Shown here in pieces: positions 18,629 through 27,417 of a stretch of DNA of 64,000 nt; position 1 is the stretch's first letter; each line of letters opens with the position of its first letter. Position numbers and translations under genes: made by a program. The stretch lies in NCBI RefSeq assembly GCF_028745505.1, contig NZ_JAQZZL010000001.1, positions 1,485,818-1,549,817 of the forward strand. The letters run 5' to 3'. This DNA is from Lentisphaera marina. Its GTDB lineage: Bacteria > Verrucomicrobiota > Lentisphaeria > Lentisphaerales > Lentisphaeraceae. Under the pieces are notes generated by a model. The model searched no databases and was not told the DNA's origin. It saw only the letters and a list, made by a program, of their open reading frames with translations.

Positions 18629-19578
18629 AGTTTGAGAATAAAGACGCTAAGTATGAATGTCTTCTTTTACATGGTCTTTGCGAGCATGAAGGACGAATGT
18701 ATGACTTAGCTAAGTTTTTACAAAAGAATGGCTGTCAGGTTCATGTGCCAACTCATTTAGGCCATGGAGAAAGGGGCTTGAAGATTGATTCTTTTGAGGA
18801 TATCCAGAACTTTTATCTCAACAACTCTGAAGATCTAGATTTACTCCGTCATAATCATGTGAGTTCGGAACTCGAAAAAGAATATCAGCAGAGTCGTGAA
18901 ACGGTGAGTATGTTTTGTCACTTAGAGGAACTTGAAGCTGACCTTAAAGAGATAGAAGCTCAATCGAATAAGCCTATTATTATTGTCGGCTTTAGTATGG
19001 GGGGCTTGTTGGCTCTAGCGTTAGCTGAGCGCTATATCTCTGATCGGGTGAGTAAAGTTTTATTGATAAGCCCCGCGTTAAGGGTGAATATACCCAAAAG
19101 TAGAGGTGTACTTAAACCCTTTAGTTTGTTAGCTAATGGAGCCTTACAAATTTTTCATGAGATGCGTTATAAGCGTTTTCCTGGGACGAGAGCTTTGGGA
19201 AGATACTTGAGTCAAACTAAAATAAGCATTCCTTGCAATGAAGTTACGCCAAATGTATGTGAGTTGCGAAGAGAGCAATTTATTTTTCAGAATGATCCAT
19301 TGATTGCGAAGAGAGTGCCACTTGCTTACTTGAATGCCATTCAAGAGCTGATGATTGATTTACGCTCTAAAGATATGACGGAGTTAAATGAGCGTGTGGA
19401 TTTTGGCGTAGCTTGGTCATCTGGCGATAGTATTGTTAACCCTAAAGAGATAAAACGTTTTAGCAAGCAATATAAGAACAAACATATTTGTATAGATGAT
19501 TATGCCTGTCACGATTTACTTCGCGCACAATGTAGTGAAAGAGTTTATAAATTTATTGAGGATTTTGTACAGTCATGA
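18625..19578 (+). CDS. Alpha/beta hydrolase, monoacylglycerol-lipase-like
   Basis: 317 residues without a signal peptide. It starts with LLLHGLCEHEGRM and THLGHGERG, as in lysophospholipases and S33 hydrolases. The nucleophile is Ser124 in GFSMGG, an Asp is likely in SSGDSIVNP, and the His is in DYACHDLLR near residue 296. A 40-residue charged insert lies between the second strand and the nucleophile elbow. It probably hydrolyses a lipid ester. Its ATG overlaps the upstream stop (ATGA) and its own stop overlaps the pseudouridine synthase start. Confidence 0.85.
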   Translation: MKFENKDAKYECLLLHGLCEHEGRMYDLAKFLQKNGCQVHVPTHLGHGERGLKIDSFEDIQNFYLNNSEDLDLLRHNHVSSELEKEYQQSRETVSMFCHLEELEADLKEIEAQSNKPIIIVGFSMGGLLALALAERYISDRVSKVLLISPALRVNIPKSRGVLKPFSLLANGALQIFHEMRYKRFPGTRALGRYLSQTKISIPCNEVTPNVCELRREQFIFQNDPLIAKRVPLAYLNAIQELMIDLRSKDMTELNERVDFGVAWSSGDSIVNPKEIKRFSKQYKNKHICIDDYACHDLLRAQCSERVYKFIEDFVQS

Positions 19579-20315
19579 GTGGTCCACAGCACGTTAAGTT
19601 TTTATATGAAGATGAGTACCTAGTTGTTGCGAAAAAAGTGGCTAAGCTCAGTGTTCACCGCTCGGAAATGTGTCGTGATCGACGGACTCTGCAAAGCATG
19701 GTTCGAAATAAATTGGGTGGACAGTACGTTTACGCAGTTCATCGTTTAGATCGTCCCGTTTCTGGTCCAGTCTTATTTGCGAAAAGTCCAGAGATGTGTC
19801 GTGACTTACAAGTCCAATTCACTGAAAAGACAGTTGAGAAAAAATATATTGCTTTAGTTCGCGGTTGGTTAGAAGGTGAAGGGGAAGTAGACAAGCAACT
19901 TGTCAAGAAAAGTAATGGCGCGATTCAAGATTGTTTAACGCGCTATCGTGGGCTTGCTACAGCTGAAATAGATGAACCATTAGGTAAATTTGATACAGTT
20001 CGATATGGCCTTGTGGAACTGGAGCCAGTAACGGGGCGCTTTCATCAATTACGTCGCCATATGAGAGATTTAGCTTATCCGATAATTGGAGATAGCACGG
20101 ATGGTGACTCGCACCAGAATCGTTTTTTTCGTGAGAGATTTGACTTGCGTCGCCTAATGTTACATTGCTTTTACTTGGCTTTTCGACACCCTGTTAATAA
20201 TAACTTGATCAAGGTATACCTTGAGCCCGATAAAGAATTGAGGTACATCTATAATGAGTTAGGTATGTACGATCAATATAAACACTTAGAGAAAGAGTAT
20301 AGTTGTGAAGTATAA
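19575..20315 (+). CDS. truC: RluA-family pseudouridine synthase, TruC-like
   Basis: 246 residues. The catalytic Asp59 is in VHRLDRPVSG; the expected downstream motifs KYIALVRG, VTGRFHQLRRHM and HPIIGD-type segment YPIIGDSTDGD are present. The short length, lack of an S4 domain and HRLDRPVSG form resemble TruC, which modifies U65 of tRNAs, more than RluC or RluD. The target is inferred. It lies in the nadD operon and overlaps the HAD gene by 11 bases. Confidence 0.8.
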   Translation: MSGPQHVKFLYEDEYLVVAKKVAKLSVHRSEMCRDRRTLQSMVRNKLGGQYVYAVHRLDRPVSGPVLFAKSPEMCRDLQVQFTEKTVEKKYIALVRGWLEGEGEVDKQLVKKSNGAIQDCLTRYRGLATAEIDEPLGKFDTVRYGLVELEPVTGRFHQLRRHMRDLAYPIIGDSTDGDSHQNRFFRERFDLRRLMLHCFYLAFRHPVNNNLIKVYLEPDKELRYIYNELGMYDQYKHLEKEYSCEV

Positions 20316-20943
20316 ACTTTTGATTTTTGACTTAGATGGAACTCTGATTGACACGAGAGAAGATTTAGCTGCTGCGGTTAATGAAATGAGACGTTCTTAC
20401 AATTTGCCAACGTTACCTTTAGAAAAAGTAGTTTCTTATGTGGGAGATGGTGCTCAGAAATTAGTCGAACGATCTTTACAGGGACATGAACTAGACTTAG
20501 ATGAGGCATTAGAAACAATGCTTGCAGCGTATAAAAAGAATATTTGCGTTTTTAGTGAATTGTACAGAGATTGTCATGAATTTCTGACGCTGATGAAATC
20601 GCAAGGGATTGCAATGGCTGTATTGACAAATAAGCCTCAGGCAATGACGGATGTAATTTTGAAAGAGTTGGACTTGGATCATTTCTTTGACCCCATTTTG
20701 GGCCCTGAGGGGGCGGGTTGTCATAAGCCAGAGCCAGGAGGGGTTTTTAAATGTCTTGAGATCAATATGGTTCAGGCTAATGAAACTTTGATGATTGGTG
20801 ATCACCATACCGATTTGCGAGTAGCGCAAAATGCTTCTGTGGATAATGCATTTTTCACGAGAGGTATGGGTAATGATGGGGGGATTAAACCCACCATTAC
20901 CTTTGATACTTATAAGTCTTTGGAAGCTATTTTATTAGATTAA
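20305..20943 (+). CDS. gph: HAD phosphatase, phosphoglycolate-phosphatase-like
   Basis: 212 residues. The nucleophile motif is [11 protein letters not shown] (Asp9, Asp11), followed by a helical cap with [16 protein letters not shown], motif II VLTNKP, the lysine in CHKPEPGG and motif [17 protein letters not shown]. This cap and motif set fits Gph, which clears 2-phosphoglycolate from DNA repair, although other small substrates are possible. The start is GTG, inside the previous gene. Its TAA shares TTAA with the stop of the convergent dehydrogenase gene. Confidence 0.85.
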   Translation: MKYKLLIFDLDGTLIDTREDLAAAVNEMRRSYNLPTLPLEKVVSYVGDGAQKLVERSLQGHELDLDEALETMLAAYKKNICVFSELYRDCHEFLTLMKSQGIAMAVLTNKPQAMTDVILKELDLDHFFDPILGPEGAGCHKPEPGGVFKCLEINMVQANETLMIGDHHTDLRVAQNASVDNAFFTRGMGNDGGIKPTITFDTYKSLEAILLD

Positions 20944-21941
20944 TTTTCTAGCACGATTCTATAGCGAGCTTTTCCAGATTCTAGGTGGGCGATAGCTTCA
21001 TTGACTTTGCTCATTGGGAAGATTTCCACTTGAGCTTCGATTTTATGGAGTTTGGCAAACTCGAGCATTTTTGCGATACTCGCAGGACTACCAACCGGTG
21101 AACCCGAAATAGATCGTTGGCTCATGATTAATGAAAAAGCTTGAAGTTCAATGGGTTCAAGAGTGGCGCCGACAAAATGGAGTCTTCCTTTGGCTTTCAG
21201 TGTGTTGATATAGAGTTCCCAATCAAGTTTAACATTCACGGTTGAAATAATTAAATCAAAACTTCCCGCCGCAGCTTCAATTTCTTTAGGATCTCGTGAA
21301 TTTAAAGTATGATGAGCTCCAAGTCTGAGGGCTTCTTCTTTTTTACTTTCGCTTGAAGTAAATGCTGTGACTTCGCAGCCCCATGCATTGAGGAATTGTA
21401 GGGCAAGGTGTCCAAGCCCGCCAATGCCAATCACGGCTACTTTTGCAGTTGAAGGTATCTCGAATTGAAGAAGAGGGTTAAAGACGGTGATGCCACCACA
21501 GAATAAAGGTCCTACTTTCGATAGCTCTAAGCCCTCTGGGATGGGAACGACACTATGTGATTTGGCGCGTACCTTTTCAGCAAAGCCACCGTGATGAGAT
21601 ACAATAGTTCCCTCTGCACTTCCGCATAAATTATGATCGCCTTCTGTGCAGTGATTACAGGAGCCACAAAAGCCTGAATGCCAACCTAGTCCAACGGCTT
21701 GTCCAATTTTTAGATGAGTGACAGATTTTCCTACTTGAGAAATGACCCCAGTGACTTCATGTCCTGGAATCAAGGGGTATTGACTGATTCCCCAGTCATT
21801 GTTAATCATGCTAATATCACTATGACAAATGCCACAATACTTCACATCAATTTCAACTTCATTAGATTCTAAGCTATCGGTTTCATATGATATTTCTTTT
21901 AGAGGGCTGCCAGCTTCTTCAGCAGCATAGGCTTTGATCAT
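20940..21941 (-). CDS. Zinc-dependent alcohol/aldehyde dehydrogenase, YahK/CAD-like
   Basis: 333 residues of the medium-chain dehydrogenase superfamily. Catalytic zinc ligands are Cys36 (CGICHSD) and His61-Glu62 (PGHEVTG), with a later Cys in LFCGGITV. Structural zinc is bound by Cys92, 95, 98 and 106 ([17 protein letters not shown]). The cofactor loop is [12 protein letters not shown]. The set fits NADP-dependent cinnamyl-alcohol-like reductases that act on many aldehydes. It is preceded by an AAGGAAAG ribosome site and seems to be transcribed alone. Its stop overlaps the HAD stop in TTAA. Confidence 0.92.
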   Translation of the reverse strand: MIKAYAAEEAGSPLKEISYETDSLESNEVEIDVKYCGICHSDISMINNDWGISQYPLIPGHEVTGVISQVGKSVTHLKIGQAVGLGWHSGFCGSCNHCTEGDHNLCGSAEGTIVSHHGGFAEKVRAKSHSVVPIPEGLELSKVGPLFCGGITVFNPLLQFEIPSTAKVAVIGIGGLGHLALQFLNAWGCEVTAFTSSESKKEEALRLGAHHTLNSRDPKEIEAAAGSFDLIISTVNVKLDWELYINTLKAKGRLHFVGATLEPIELQAFSLIMSQRSISGSPVGSPASIAKMLEFAKLHKIEAQVEIFPMSKVNEAIAHLESGKARYRIVLEN

Positions 21942-21978
21942 TTTTCTTTCCTTGTGGTTTCTTCTATAATAATGAAAA

Positions 21979-22002
21979 AGCCAAACCTATTAGGTTTGGC
22001 TT
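21979..22002 (-). terminator. Hairpin overlapping the end of the 43-residue ORF
   Basis: A near-perfect inverted repeat (AAGCCAAACCTA against TAGGTTTGGCTT) runs into TTTTT on the minus strand. The stop codon of the small ORF lies in the loop, so the last codons form half of the stem. Confidence 0.8.
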
Positions 22003-22121
22003 AAAATATGAGTCTCTATAGCTTTTTCATAATCAGTCACCCATTCATCCTTTGCACTTAATGAACTGGAGAAAATAAGTGCTAGGGCGATTAGGCTGAG
22101 GGATTTAAATATTTTATTCAT
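21990..22121 (-). CDS. 43-residue secreted peptide, possibly a truncated thioredoxin-like protein
   Basis: A short ORF with a strong AGGAG ribosome site 7 bases before its ATG. The product has a clear signal peptide (MNKIFKSLSLIALALIFSSS, cut near LSA-K) and a mature part of only about 20 residues beginning KDEWVTDYEKAIE. That start resembles the N-terminus of secreted thioredoxin-fold proteins (W-x-x-D-Y-x-x-A). The reading frame ends inside a terminator hairpin. It may be the stump of a deleted gene or a genuine small exported peptide. Codons and ribosome site argue that it is translated. Confidence 0.6.
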   Translation of the reverse strand: MNKIFKSLSLIALALIFSSSLSAKDEWVTDYEKAIETHILSQT

Positions 22122-22191
22122 TTACTTACTCCTATTTAAGTGTAGATAATTATACTCCAGCACTTACGAGAAAACAAAAAAATAAGATTTT

Positions 22192-23439
22192 TTAGAGGTC
22201 CCCAAAGTAATCGTCTTCGAAAAGCTCGGAATTTTCAGAAATGAGATCACTGACTTGGTAGATAGGGATTTGGTAGCGAGTTGAAATAACTATAGCTTGC
22301 TGAGGATTCATCGCTTTTCCTTCGGCATCAATTAGGCTTTGGCAGATGGCTGCGTGAGGCAATTTAGTTTTAAAGCACAACGCTACAGCTGCTTCTGGGA
22401 GACCTGGTGTAGATGAAGAATTGGCACCATAGATTTGTAGAGGGTTGATGTTGCCAGGAGTCATCCAGTTATCAATACTTAGTTCTTCAGAGCAAAAGAG
22501 CTCTATGGATTTTTTCATTGCAGCCGTTGAGTAATCGTGAAGAGAATTTTCTTTATGGTTTACCGGTAGTAAAAAACGGCGTTCTTCTGCTTTTGTATTA
22601 ATTACTGGTGCAGGAATAAAGAGTTTTTCTGCTAAACCTTCAGTTACGGCGACCGTGCAGGGAGTGCGGGAAAGTGAGAGAGCAAAACTCAAGTTGCGAT
22701 CTGTGATTTTGTCTGCTGAGGAGCAAAGTGCAAATGACTCATTGTCTTGAATAAGGATGAGTCCACCTTTTTGATAGGTGTCGCAGGCGGCTTCAAGAGA
22801 ATTCATTTTTTCAGAAATTGTAGTAGCGTCATTGGCAAGGTTAATCATTCCTGATTCATCTTGAAGGGCACGGCTCGTGAAGTCGACTTCGATGTTGACT
22901 TTGTCGCCTTCTTTAAGTTCACCTAAATGAGTTAGTCGCAAAGTCTCTGGAATGAGTGAGACTGCAAAGTTATAATCGCGGCGTCCAGTTATGGTGAGGC
23001 TTACGCCGTCAACTGCAATGGATCCGCGAGCAGGAATGAGGCTGGAAAATTGCTCTGGTAAGTCAATCCATATCTTTAATTGACTAGCGTCATCTACCTG
23101 ACTCATAGATAGGATTGAGCCTGTATAATCAACATGGCCTAATACGGGATGGCCACCTATGAAGTCTTGTGCTTGAAGAGGTAAGTCGACATGGACTTTT
23201 TGAGATGTTTTTAAATCGACAAGGGTGGTTCGTTGAAGAGATTCTGGCCAGATATCAAATTTAAGAATAGTGTTTGAAACAATTTCAGTTACTGTTAAAC
23301 AAACGCCGTCAACCCCAACAGAATCTCCGATTTGTACTTTATCTACAATGGAAGTTTCTAGTTCTAGTACGAGACCATCAGTTTTATTGCCCTGAATTGA
23401 ATGGACTGAACCACTGTATTTTATTATACCACCAAACAT
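22192..23439 (-). CDS. ribE: Riboflavin synthase fused to a degenerate RibB-like domain
   Basis: 415 residues, about twice the length of riboflavin synthase. Residues 1-197 hold the two lumazine-binding repeats (GDSVGVDGVCLTV, GGHPVLGHVDYTG; then GSIAVDGVSLTI and IPETLRLTHLGEL), enough for the dismutation of two lumazines to riboflavin. Residues 213-402 align along their length with 3,4-dihydroxy-2-butanone 4-phosphate synthase, but the catalytic positions are gone: the acidic DDEDRENEGD loop is QDNESFALCSS, RPGHVFPL is TPGNINPL and GHTEA is GLPEA. The second half therefore cannot be an active RibB; it may be structural or regulatory. It ends just where the DUF2062 stop would meet its start. 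Confidence 0.88.
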   Translation of the reverse strand: MFGGIIKYSGSVHSIQGNKTDGLVLELETSIVDKVQIGDSVGVDGVCLTVTEIVSNTILKFDIWPESLQRTTLVDLKTSQKVHVDLPLQAQDFIGGHPVLGHVDYTGSILSMSQVDDASQLKIWIDLPEQFSSLIPARGSIAVDGVSLTITGRRDYNFAVSLIPETLRLTHLGELKEGDKVNIEVDFTSRALQDESGMINLANDATTISEKMNSLEAACDTYQKGGLILIQDNESFALCSSADKITDRNLSFALSLSRTPCTVAVTEGLAEKLFIPAPVINTKAEERRFLLPVNHKENSLHDYSTAAMKKSIELFCSEELSIDNWMTPGNINPLQIYGANSSSTPGLPEAAVALCFKTKLPHAAICQSLIDAEGKAMNPQQAIVISTRYQIPIYQVSDLISENSELFEDDYFGDL

Positions 23440-23948
23440 TATTTTGCCTCTTTAGTTGACTTGAATGCGCGTTCGTTCTGTTTTCGTTTAGCGCGTTTTT
23501 TAATGACTTTATTTTTAGTCCAAAAATAAGCGAAGCTCCCTAGGATTACTCCTAGTATGGCTCCACCAGTTACAAACATTAGGACGGTACTCCCCCCGAG
23601 CTTCCACCAATCTAAGTTGATCCAAAAGGACAACTCAAAAAAATGTTTTTGACAATCAGCTAGAAATTGCTCGTTGCCAGAAATGAAAAATGAACCAATG
23701 AATAAGGCGCTAAACCAAAAAATGGGGTATGTCAGTGGATTAGAGACAAATGTTGCTAATGAAGCAATGGTTTTGTTGGCTTTGAAGATCCATGCAATAA
23801 GTATGGCGACAGGTATTTGTAATAGAGGGACTGTTAAGCCGGCAAAGACACCACAGAAAACAGAGCGAGCAATATACTCTGGAGTACCTCCCGAACGGAG
23901 GATTTTAAAAAATTGTATGCGATAGAATCGCGGGCTCAAGATGCTCAT
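23439..23948 (-). CDS. DUF2062 membrane protein
   Basis: 169 residues. It has the DUF2062 pattern: an amphipathic start with GTPEYIARSVFCGVFAG, a helix LLQIPVAILIAWIF, the signature FVSNPLTYPIFW, and two more hydrophobic stretches (about 83-93 and 118-144), ending in a Lys/Arg-rich cytoplasmic tail. The function of the family is unknown, with a suggested link to the cell envelope. It is directly upstream of the riboflavin synthase fusion and overlaps its start by one base, so the two are coupled. Confidence 0.8.
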   Translation of the reverse strand: MSILSPRFYRIQFFKILRSGGTPEYIARSVFCGVFAGLTVPLLQIPVAILIAWIFKANKTIASLATFVSNPLTYPIFWFSALFIGSFFISGNEQFLADCQKHFFELSFWINLDWWKLGGSTVLMFVTGGAILGVILGSFAYFWTKNKVIKKRAKRKQNERAFKSTKEAK

Positions 23949-24120
23949 GTTTTTTTGTAGATATCGGTGGCTTTATATGTGGGTTGCTGTGGGGGCTTAG
24001 AATATAATCGGAAAGTACTTTTGTTAAAGTGGAAAACCAAAGTTTCTCATTGAAGATCATTGACTAAGAGTTAGTGTCATTCCTAATAGATGAAATAATG
24101 CGTTTTATAGGGATTAAATT

Positions 24121-24306
24121 GTGCAACTTAAATCAAATTTGTTAGACCTCCTCGATTGTCCAGTTTGTAAATCTGGAGAGGGCCTTGTGCAGAAAGAGAC
24201 AAAATTGTCTTGTGGGAAATGTGGGCAAGAATTTAAGCTCAAGGCTTTAAATGGTCCAAGTGGTCAAGGTGTTTTGATGCCGGACTTTCTTGAGTTTGAG
24301 GAGTAA
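24121..24306 (+). CDS. Trm112-like zinc-ribbon protein
   Basis: 61 residues starting at GTG with a GGGATT-type ribosome site. The Trm112/YcaR family pattern is LLDLLDCPVCKSG near the N-terminus, a second knuckle CGKCGQEF, and a conserved acidic end VLMPDF. In eukaryotes and archaea Trm112 activates methyltransferases; in bacteria the role is unclear. It is two bases before nrdR and must be co-transcribed. Confidence 0.85.
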   Translation: MQLKSNLLDLLDCPVCKSGEGLVQKETKLSCGKCGQEFKLKALNGPSGQGVLMPDFLEFEE

Positions 24307-24308
24307 TA

Positions 24309-24782
24309 ATGCGTTGTCCAGAATGTTCGTCGACATCAAATAAAGTTTTAGAAACGCGCTTATCTAAAGATCGCAATCTTTTGCGTCGTCGCCGTCAGTG
24401 CAACTCTTGTGAAACACGCTTTTCAACTCAAGAAGAATTGGTGCGTGGCGATTTGATGGTGACTAAGTCGAGTGGGAGAAAAGAAGATTTTAACATTCAA
24501 AAAGTACGTGAAGGTTTACAATTAGCTCTTAGAAAGAGGCCTGTCAGTGATGGTGCCATTAATGAGGCGGTAGAGAATATTAAGTCTATTGTTTCGGATC
24601 GTTTAGATAGGGAAGTATTTTCTCATGAGATTGGCGAGATGGTGATGATGGAGCTCAAGCGCTTAGATGAGGTCGCCTATGTGCGTTTTGCCTCTGTCTA
24701 TAGAGAATTTAAAGATGCGTCTGAGTTTATTGAGACAATTCAGTCAATGCAAGATCCAGAATATGATTCAGATCAACAATAA
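24309..24782 (+). CDS. nrdR: Transcriptional repressor of ribonucleotide reductase NrdR
   Basis: 157 residues, the family's normal length. An N-terminal zinc ribbon (MRCPECSS, then CNSCETRFST) binds the NrdR box and an ATP-cone covers about 46-136 (VTKSSGRKEDFNIQKVREGL, LDREVFSHEIGEMV, DEVAYVRFASVYREF). It senses ATP/dATP and represses nrd genes. No nrd genes are in the window. It overlaps the next ORF by 20 bases. Confidence 0.97.
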   Translation: MRCPECSSTSNKVLETRLSKDRNLLRRRRQCNSCETRFSTQEELVRGDLMVTKSSGRKEDFNIQKVREGLQLALRKRPVSDGAINEAVENIKSIVSDRLDREVFSHEIGEMVMMELKRLDEVAYVRFASVYREFKDASEFIETIQSMQDPEYDSDQQ

Positions 24783-25665
24783 GCTTATACCTGTTGGTGA
24801 AAACGGTCATATAGTCAGTGCCGACCTCGGCGATTATCAGGCGGTCTTGGAATCCAGTTTTAAGAAATGTGGTTTTCACGATGCATTTATTATAGACGAC
24901 ATTTTGGTGGCTATGAGTTTTTTTGCGAAAAAGAAACTCGTAGAGAGGAGTGATTTAGACGATTTGCTCTACAGAGTACTTGTCGATAATGGCCTAACAG
25001 ACGTGGCTGCGCATTTCAGGGTTTCCAGTAATAAGAATGTTCCTGTATTATCGGAAAGGATAAAGAGTAAAATGCAGGAATTAGATAATGTTTTTGATCC
25101 AAAAATTATCGATAAAATTGAGCAAAGACTCGAGGCTGCATCCTATGTAAAAGAAGATGTTAGCGATGCCTTTATTAATGCCGTTTGTTTGGAAGAATTA
25201 CGCCTTAGTAAGATTAAACAACGACCCTATAAGTTGGGAGAGGGGTTGTTAATTCCCAATCAGAGTTTTCGCACAGTTTTAAACCTAAGTGCCGATCAGG
25301 TTGATTGGCCGCTGGGGCATTTGCAGATTGATTCTGGGGGCTATTTATTTCAATCGATTCACTTAGAGATTTTTTTAGATAACATTTTATCTGATTTGCT
25401 AATGCCACCTTTGGTGGATTTAGCATTTTATGAGTATATGGAAGACTTATGTGAGAAATCGTCTACATACCTAAAAAAAGCTCTTGAGGATTATTTGAAT
25501 TCGGGTGGTGAATACGATTATTTATCGATAAAAGTACGAGTAATTCGTGATAAAAAGCTACGAAAAGAATACAAAAAGGCATTTGCTAAAGGTTTTGAAC
25601 GTATTTTGAAGAAAAAATACCATGCTTTTTCAGACTTGGGTCAACTCATCTTTCATTTAGATTAA
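24763..25665 (+). CDS. Unknown protein downstream of nrdR
   Basis: About 300 residues from an ATG that overlaps the end of nrdR; an ORF opening 96 bases earlier is in the nrdR shadow. I do not recognise the family. There is no signal peptide or membrane helix. Residues about 15-75 have a weak look of an ATP-cone, with IIDDILVAMSF and LDDLLYRVLVDNGLTDVAAHF comparable to the helices of NrdR, but the glycine-rich start is missing. The rest is mixed helix with a very basic end (RDKKLRKEYKKAF, RILKKKYH). Its place suggests a partner of NrdR; this is a guess. Confidence 0.6.
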   Translation: MIQINNKLIPVGENGHIVSADLGDYQAVLESSFKKCGFHDAFIIDDILVAMSFFAKKKLVERSDLDDLLYRVLVDNGLTDVAAHFRVSSNKNVPVLSERIKSKMQELDNVFDPKIIDKIEQRLEAASYVKEDVSDAFINAVCLEELRLSKIKQRPYKLGEGLLIPNQSFRTVLNLSADQVDWPLGHLQIDSGGYLFQSIHLEIFLDNILSDLLMPPLVDLAFYEYMEDLCEKSSTYLKKALEDYLNSGGEYDYLSIKVRVIRDKKLRKEYKKAFAKGFERILKKKYHAFSDLGQLIFHLD

Positions 25666-25711
25666 TTCTAGTTCTATATTAAGCTGAATCTAAGAATTAA
25701 AAGGAGTTTCA

Positions 25712-27412
25712 GTGAGTCATACTGAAGTTATGTTGCATTTCATTGCAGGTCCATCTGCAGGAAAGAGTGTTTCTATCAAAGAAAGTACGACAATCGGAAG
25801 GGCGCTAGAGTCCACAATTCCTGTGGCAGATCGACGTATGTCGAGAACCCACGTAAAGATTTTTTCCAAAGATAAAATGTGGTGGATTGAGGATTTAAAT
25901 AGTTCTAATGGAACATGGTTGGGAAGCGAGCGAATTACTGGTACTCATGAGCTTAAAAATCTCCAACATATTCGTATAGGTTCTTCAGTACTGGAAGTGG
26001 ATTTCCCCGATAATGATCCCAGATCAAATTTGCGAATATTACATAGTATAGACCCTCTGCATTTACGTAACTTATCAATGGCAGAAGATGAGATGATGTA
26101 CCCATCTGAGCACCGCCGCCTTGCTGCAATTTATGGTTTGACCGATATTATCAAGGGTGTCCAAGATGAGGAAGAATTATTTTCTATAGTCTCACGTTAT
26201 TTAGTTCAATCTATTCCGCATGCTGAAAAAGCCTGTTTGTATCTGCTGAATGATAGTGATGAGTACTTATCTCCGACAATGGGGATTGATGACCAGTATC
26301 AACGTTTAGATAAATCTGAATTTCCCGTTAGTCGTAAAATCTTAAATTATGTTTCCATGAATTTAAAGGCTGTTTTGTGCGTTTATAATATTCGTGAAAT
26401 TAAAGATGCAACTCAATCTGTGGTGATGGGGCGTAACCAGCAGTTTTTAGTGGCGCCATTGATTCATGAAAGAGAATTGTTGGGAATAGTATGCATGAGT
26501 TCGTCTTTCGTCGGAGATGAACTGAGTTTTACTGAAGCGGATTTACAGTTTTTAACTGGTGTGGTATTTACGACTGCTAGTCATTTGTTCAGTCTTCGCT
26601 TAAATCAACGTACAGTCGAGTCTGAGCGTCTAGCTGCCTTAGGGAGTACCGCTGCAAGTTTATCACATTATATAAAAAATATTTTAACAGGAGTCGATGG
26701 TTGTCTTTATCTCATGAGGATGGGTATAGATGAAGAAGATTCGAGTCTGATGAATGATGCCTGGGGAGTTCTTTCTCGGAATCATAAACGTCTGTCGGGC
26801 TTGATGTTGGATTTGTTAAATTTAGCCAAGGAATCAAGTTTGAATATCCAGCCACATTCATTGACTGAATTGATTGTAGAGGTGGTTGATTTACTTCAGC
26901 AGGGTTTTGAAAATCGAGGTATTGAACTGAAGGTAAGCGACCAAGTTAAGTTTAAGAGTTTGGTAGTAGATATAGATTCTATGGCGATGCACCGTGTCTT
27001 TTTGAATTTGTTGAATAATGCGGCAGATGCAATTGTGGGCAAATATAAAGGAGAAAAAGGTGGACGCATGGACCTGCGCGTTAATTTATCACAGTCTGAA
27101 CAGTTACTTGAAGTCGATATAATTGATAATGGAGAAGGGATTCCAGAGGAAATGAAGTCTCGAGTCTTCGAGGTTTTCTTTACTGGTAAAGGTGACGCAG
27201 GAACAGGTTTGGGTTTAGCCGTTTCTAAAAAAATTATCGAAAGTCACAAGGGTAATATAAGTTTTTCGTCTGACGCCAATGGTACAGTTTTCTCAATTAG
27301 GCTGCCTGTACACCAAAGACAAAACAACACACGTTTGATTGATTTGCCGGAGGATTTTCTTAATCATTTAAATGATGTAGAAAAAAGAGGGAATAAGACA
27401 AAGTTGGAATGA
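25712..27412 (+). CDS. FHA-GAF sensor histidine kinase
   Basis: 566 residues without membrane helices. An FHA domain covers residues 5-98 with the phosphothreonine-binding residues Gly29-Arg30, Ser44, His47 and Asn66-Gly67. A GAF domain spans about 135-300. A dimerisation helix has phospho-acceptor His319 in SLSHYIKN, in the S-H-x-I/L-K/R-N form. The HATPase shows LNLLNNAADAI, DNGEGIP and GTGLGLAVSKKII. No receiver follows. The FHA should recruit a Thr-phosphorylated protein, so it could read Ser/Thr kinase output such as that of the kinase near 57 kb. The start is GTG after AAGGAG. Confidence 0.93.
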   Translation: MSHTEVMLHFIAGPSAGKSVSIKESTTIGRALESTIPVADRRMSRTHVKIFSKDKMWWIEDLNSSNGTWLGSERITGTHELKNLQHIRIGSSVLEVDFPDNDPRSNLRILHSIDPLHLRNLSMAEDEMMYPSEHRRLAAIYGLTDIIKGVQDEEELFSIVSRYLVQSIPHAEKACLYLLNDSDEYLSPTMGIDDQYQRLDKSEFPVSRKILNYVSMNLKAVLCVYNIREIKDATQSVVMGRNQQFLVAPLIHERELLGIVCMSSSFVGDELSFTEADLQFLTGVVFTTASHLFSLRLNQRTVESERLAALGSTAASLSHYIKNILTGVDGCLYLMRMGIDEEDSSLMNDAWGVLSRNHKRLSGLMLDLLNLAKESSLNIQPHSLTELIVEVVDLLQQGFENRGIELKVSDQVKFKSLVVDIDSMAMHRVFLNLLNNAADAIVGKYKGEKGGRMDLRVNLSQSEQLLEVDIIDNGEGIPEEMKSRVFEVFFTGKGDAGTGLGLAVSKKIIESHKGNISFSSDANGTVFSIRLPVHQRQNNTRLIDLPEDFLNHLNDVEKRGNKTKLE

Positions 27413-27417
27413 TTTTG

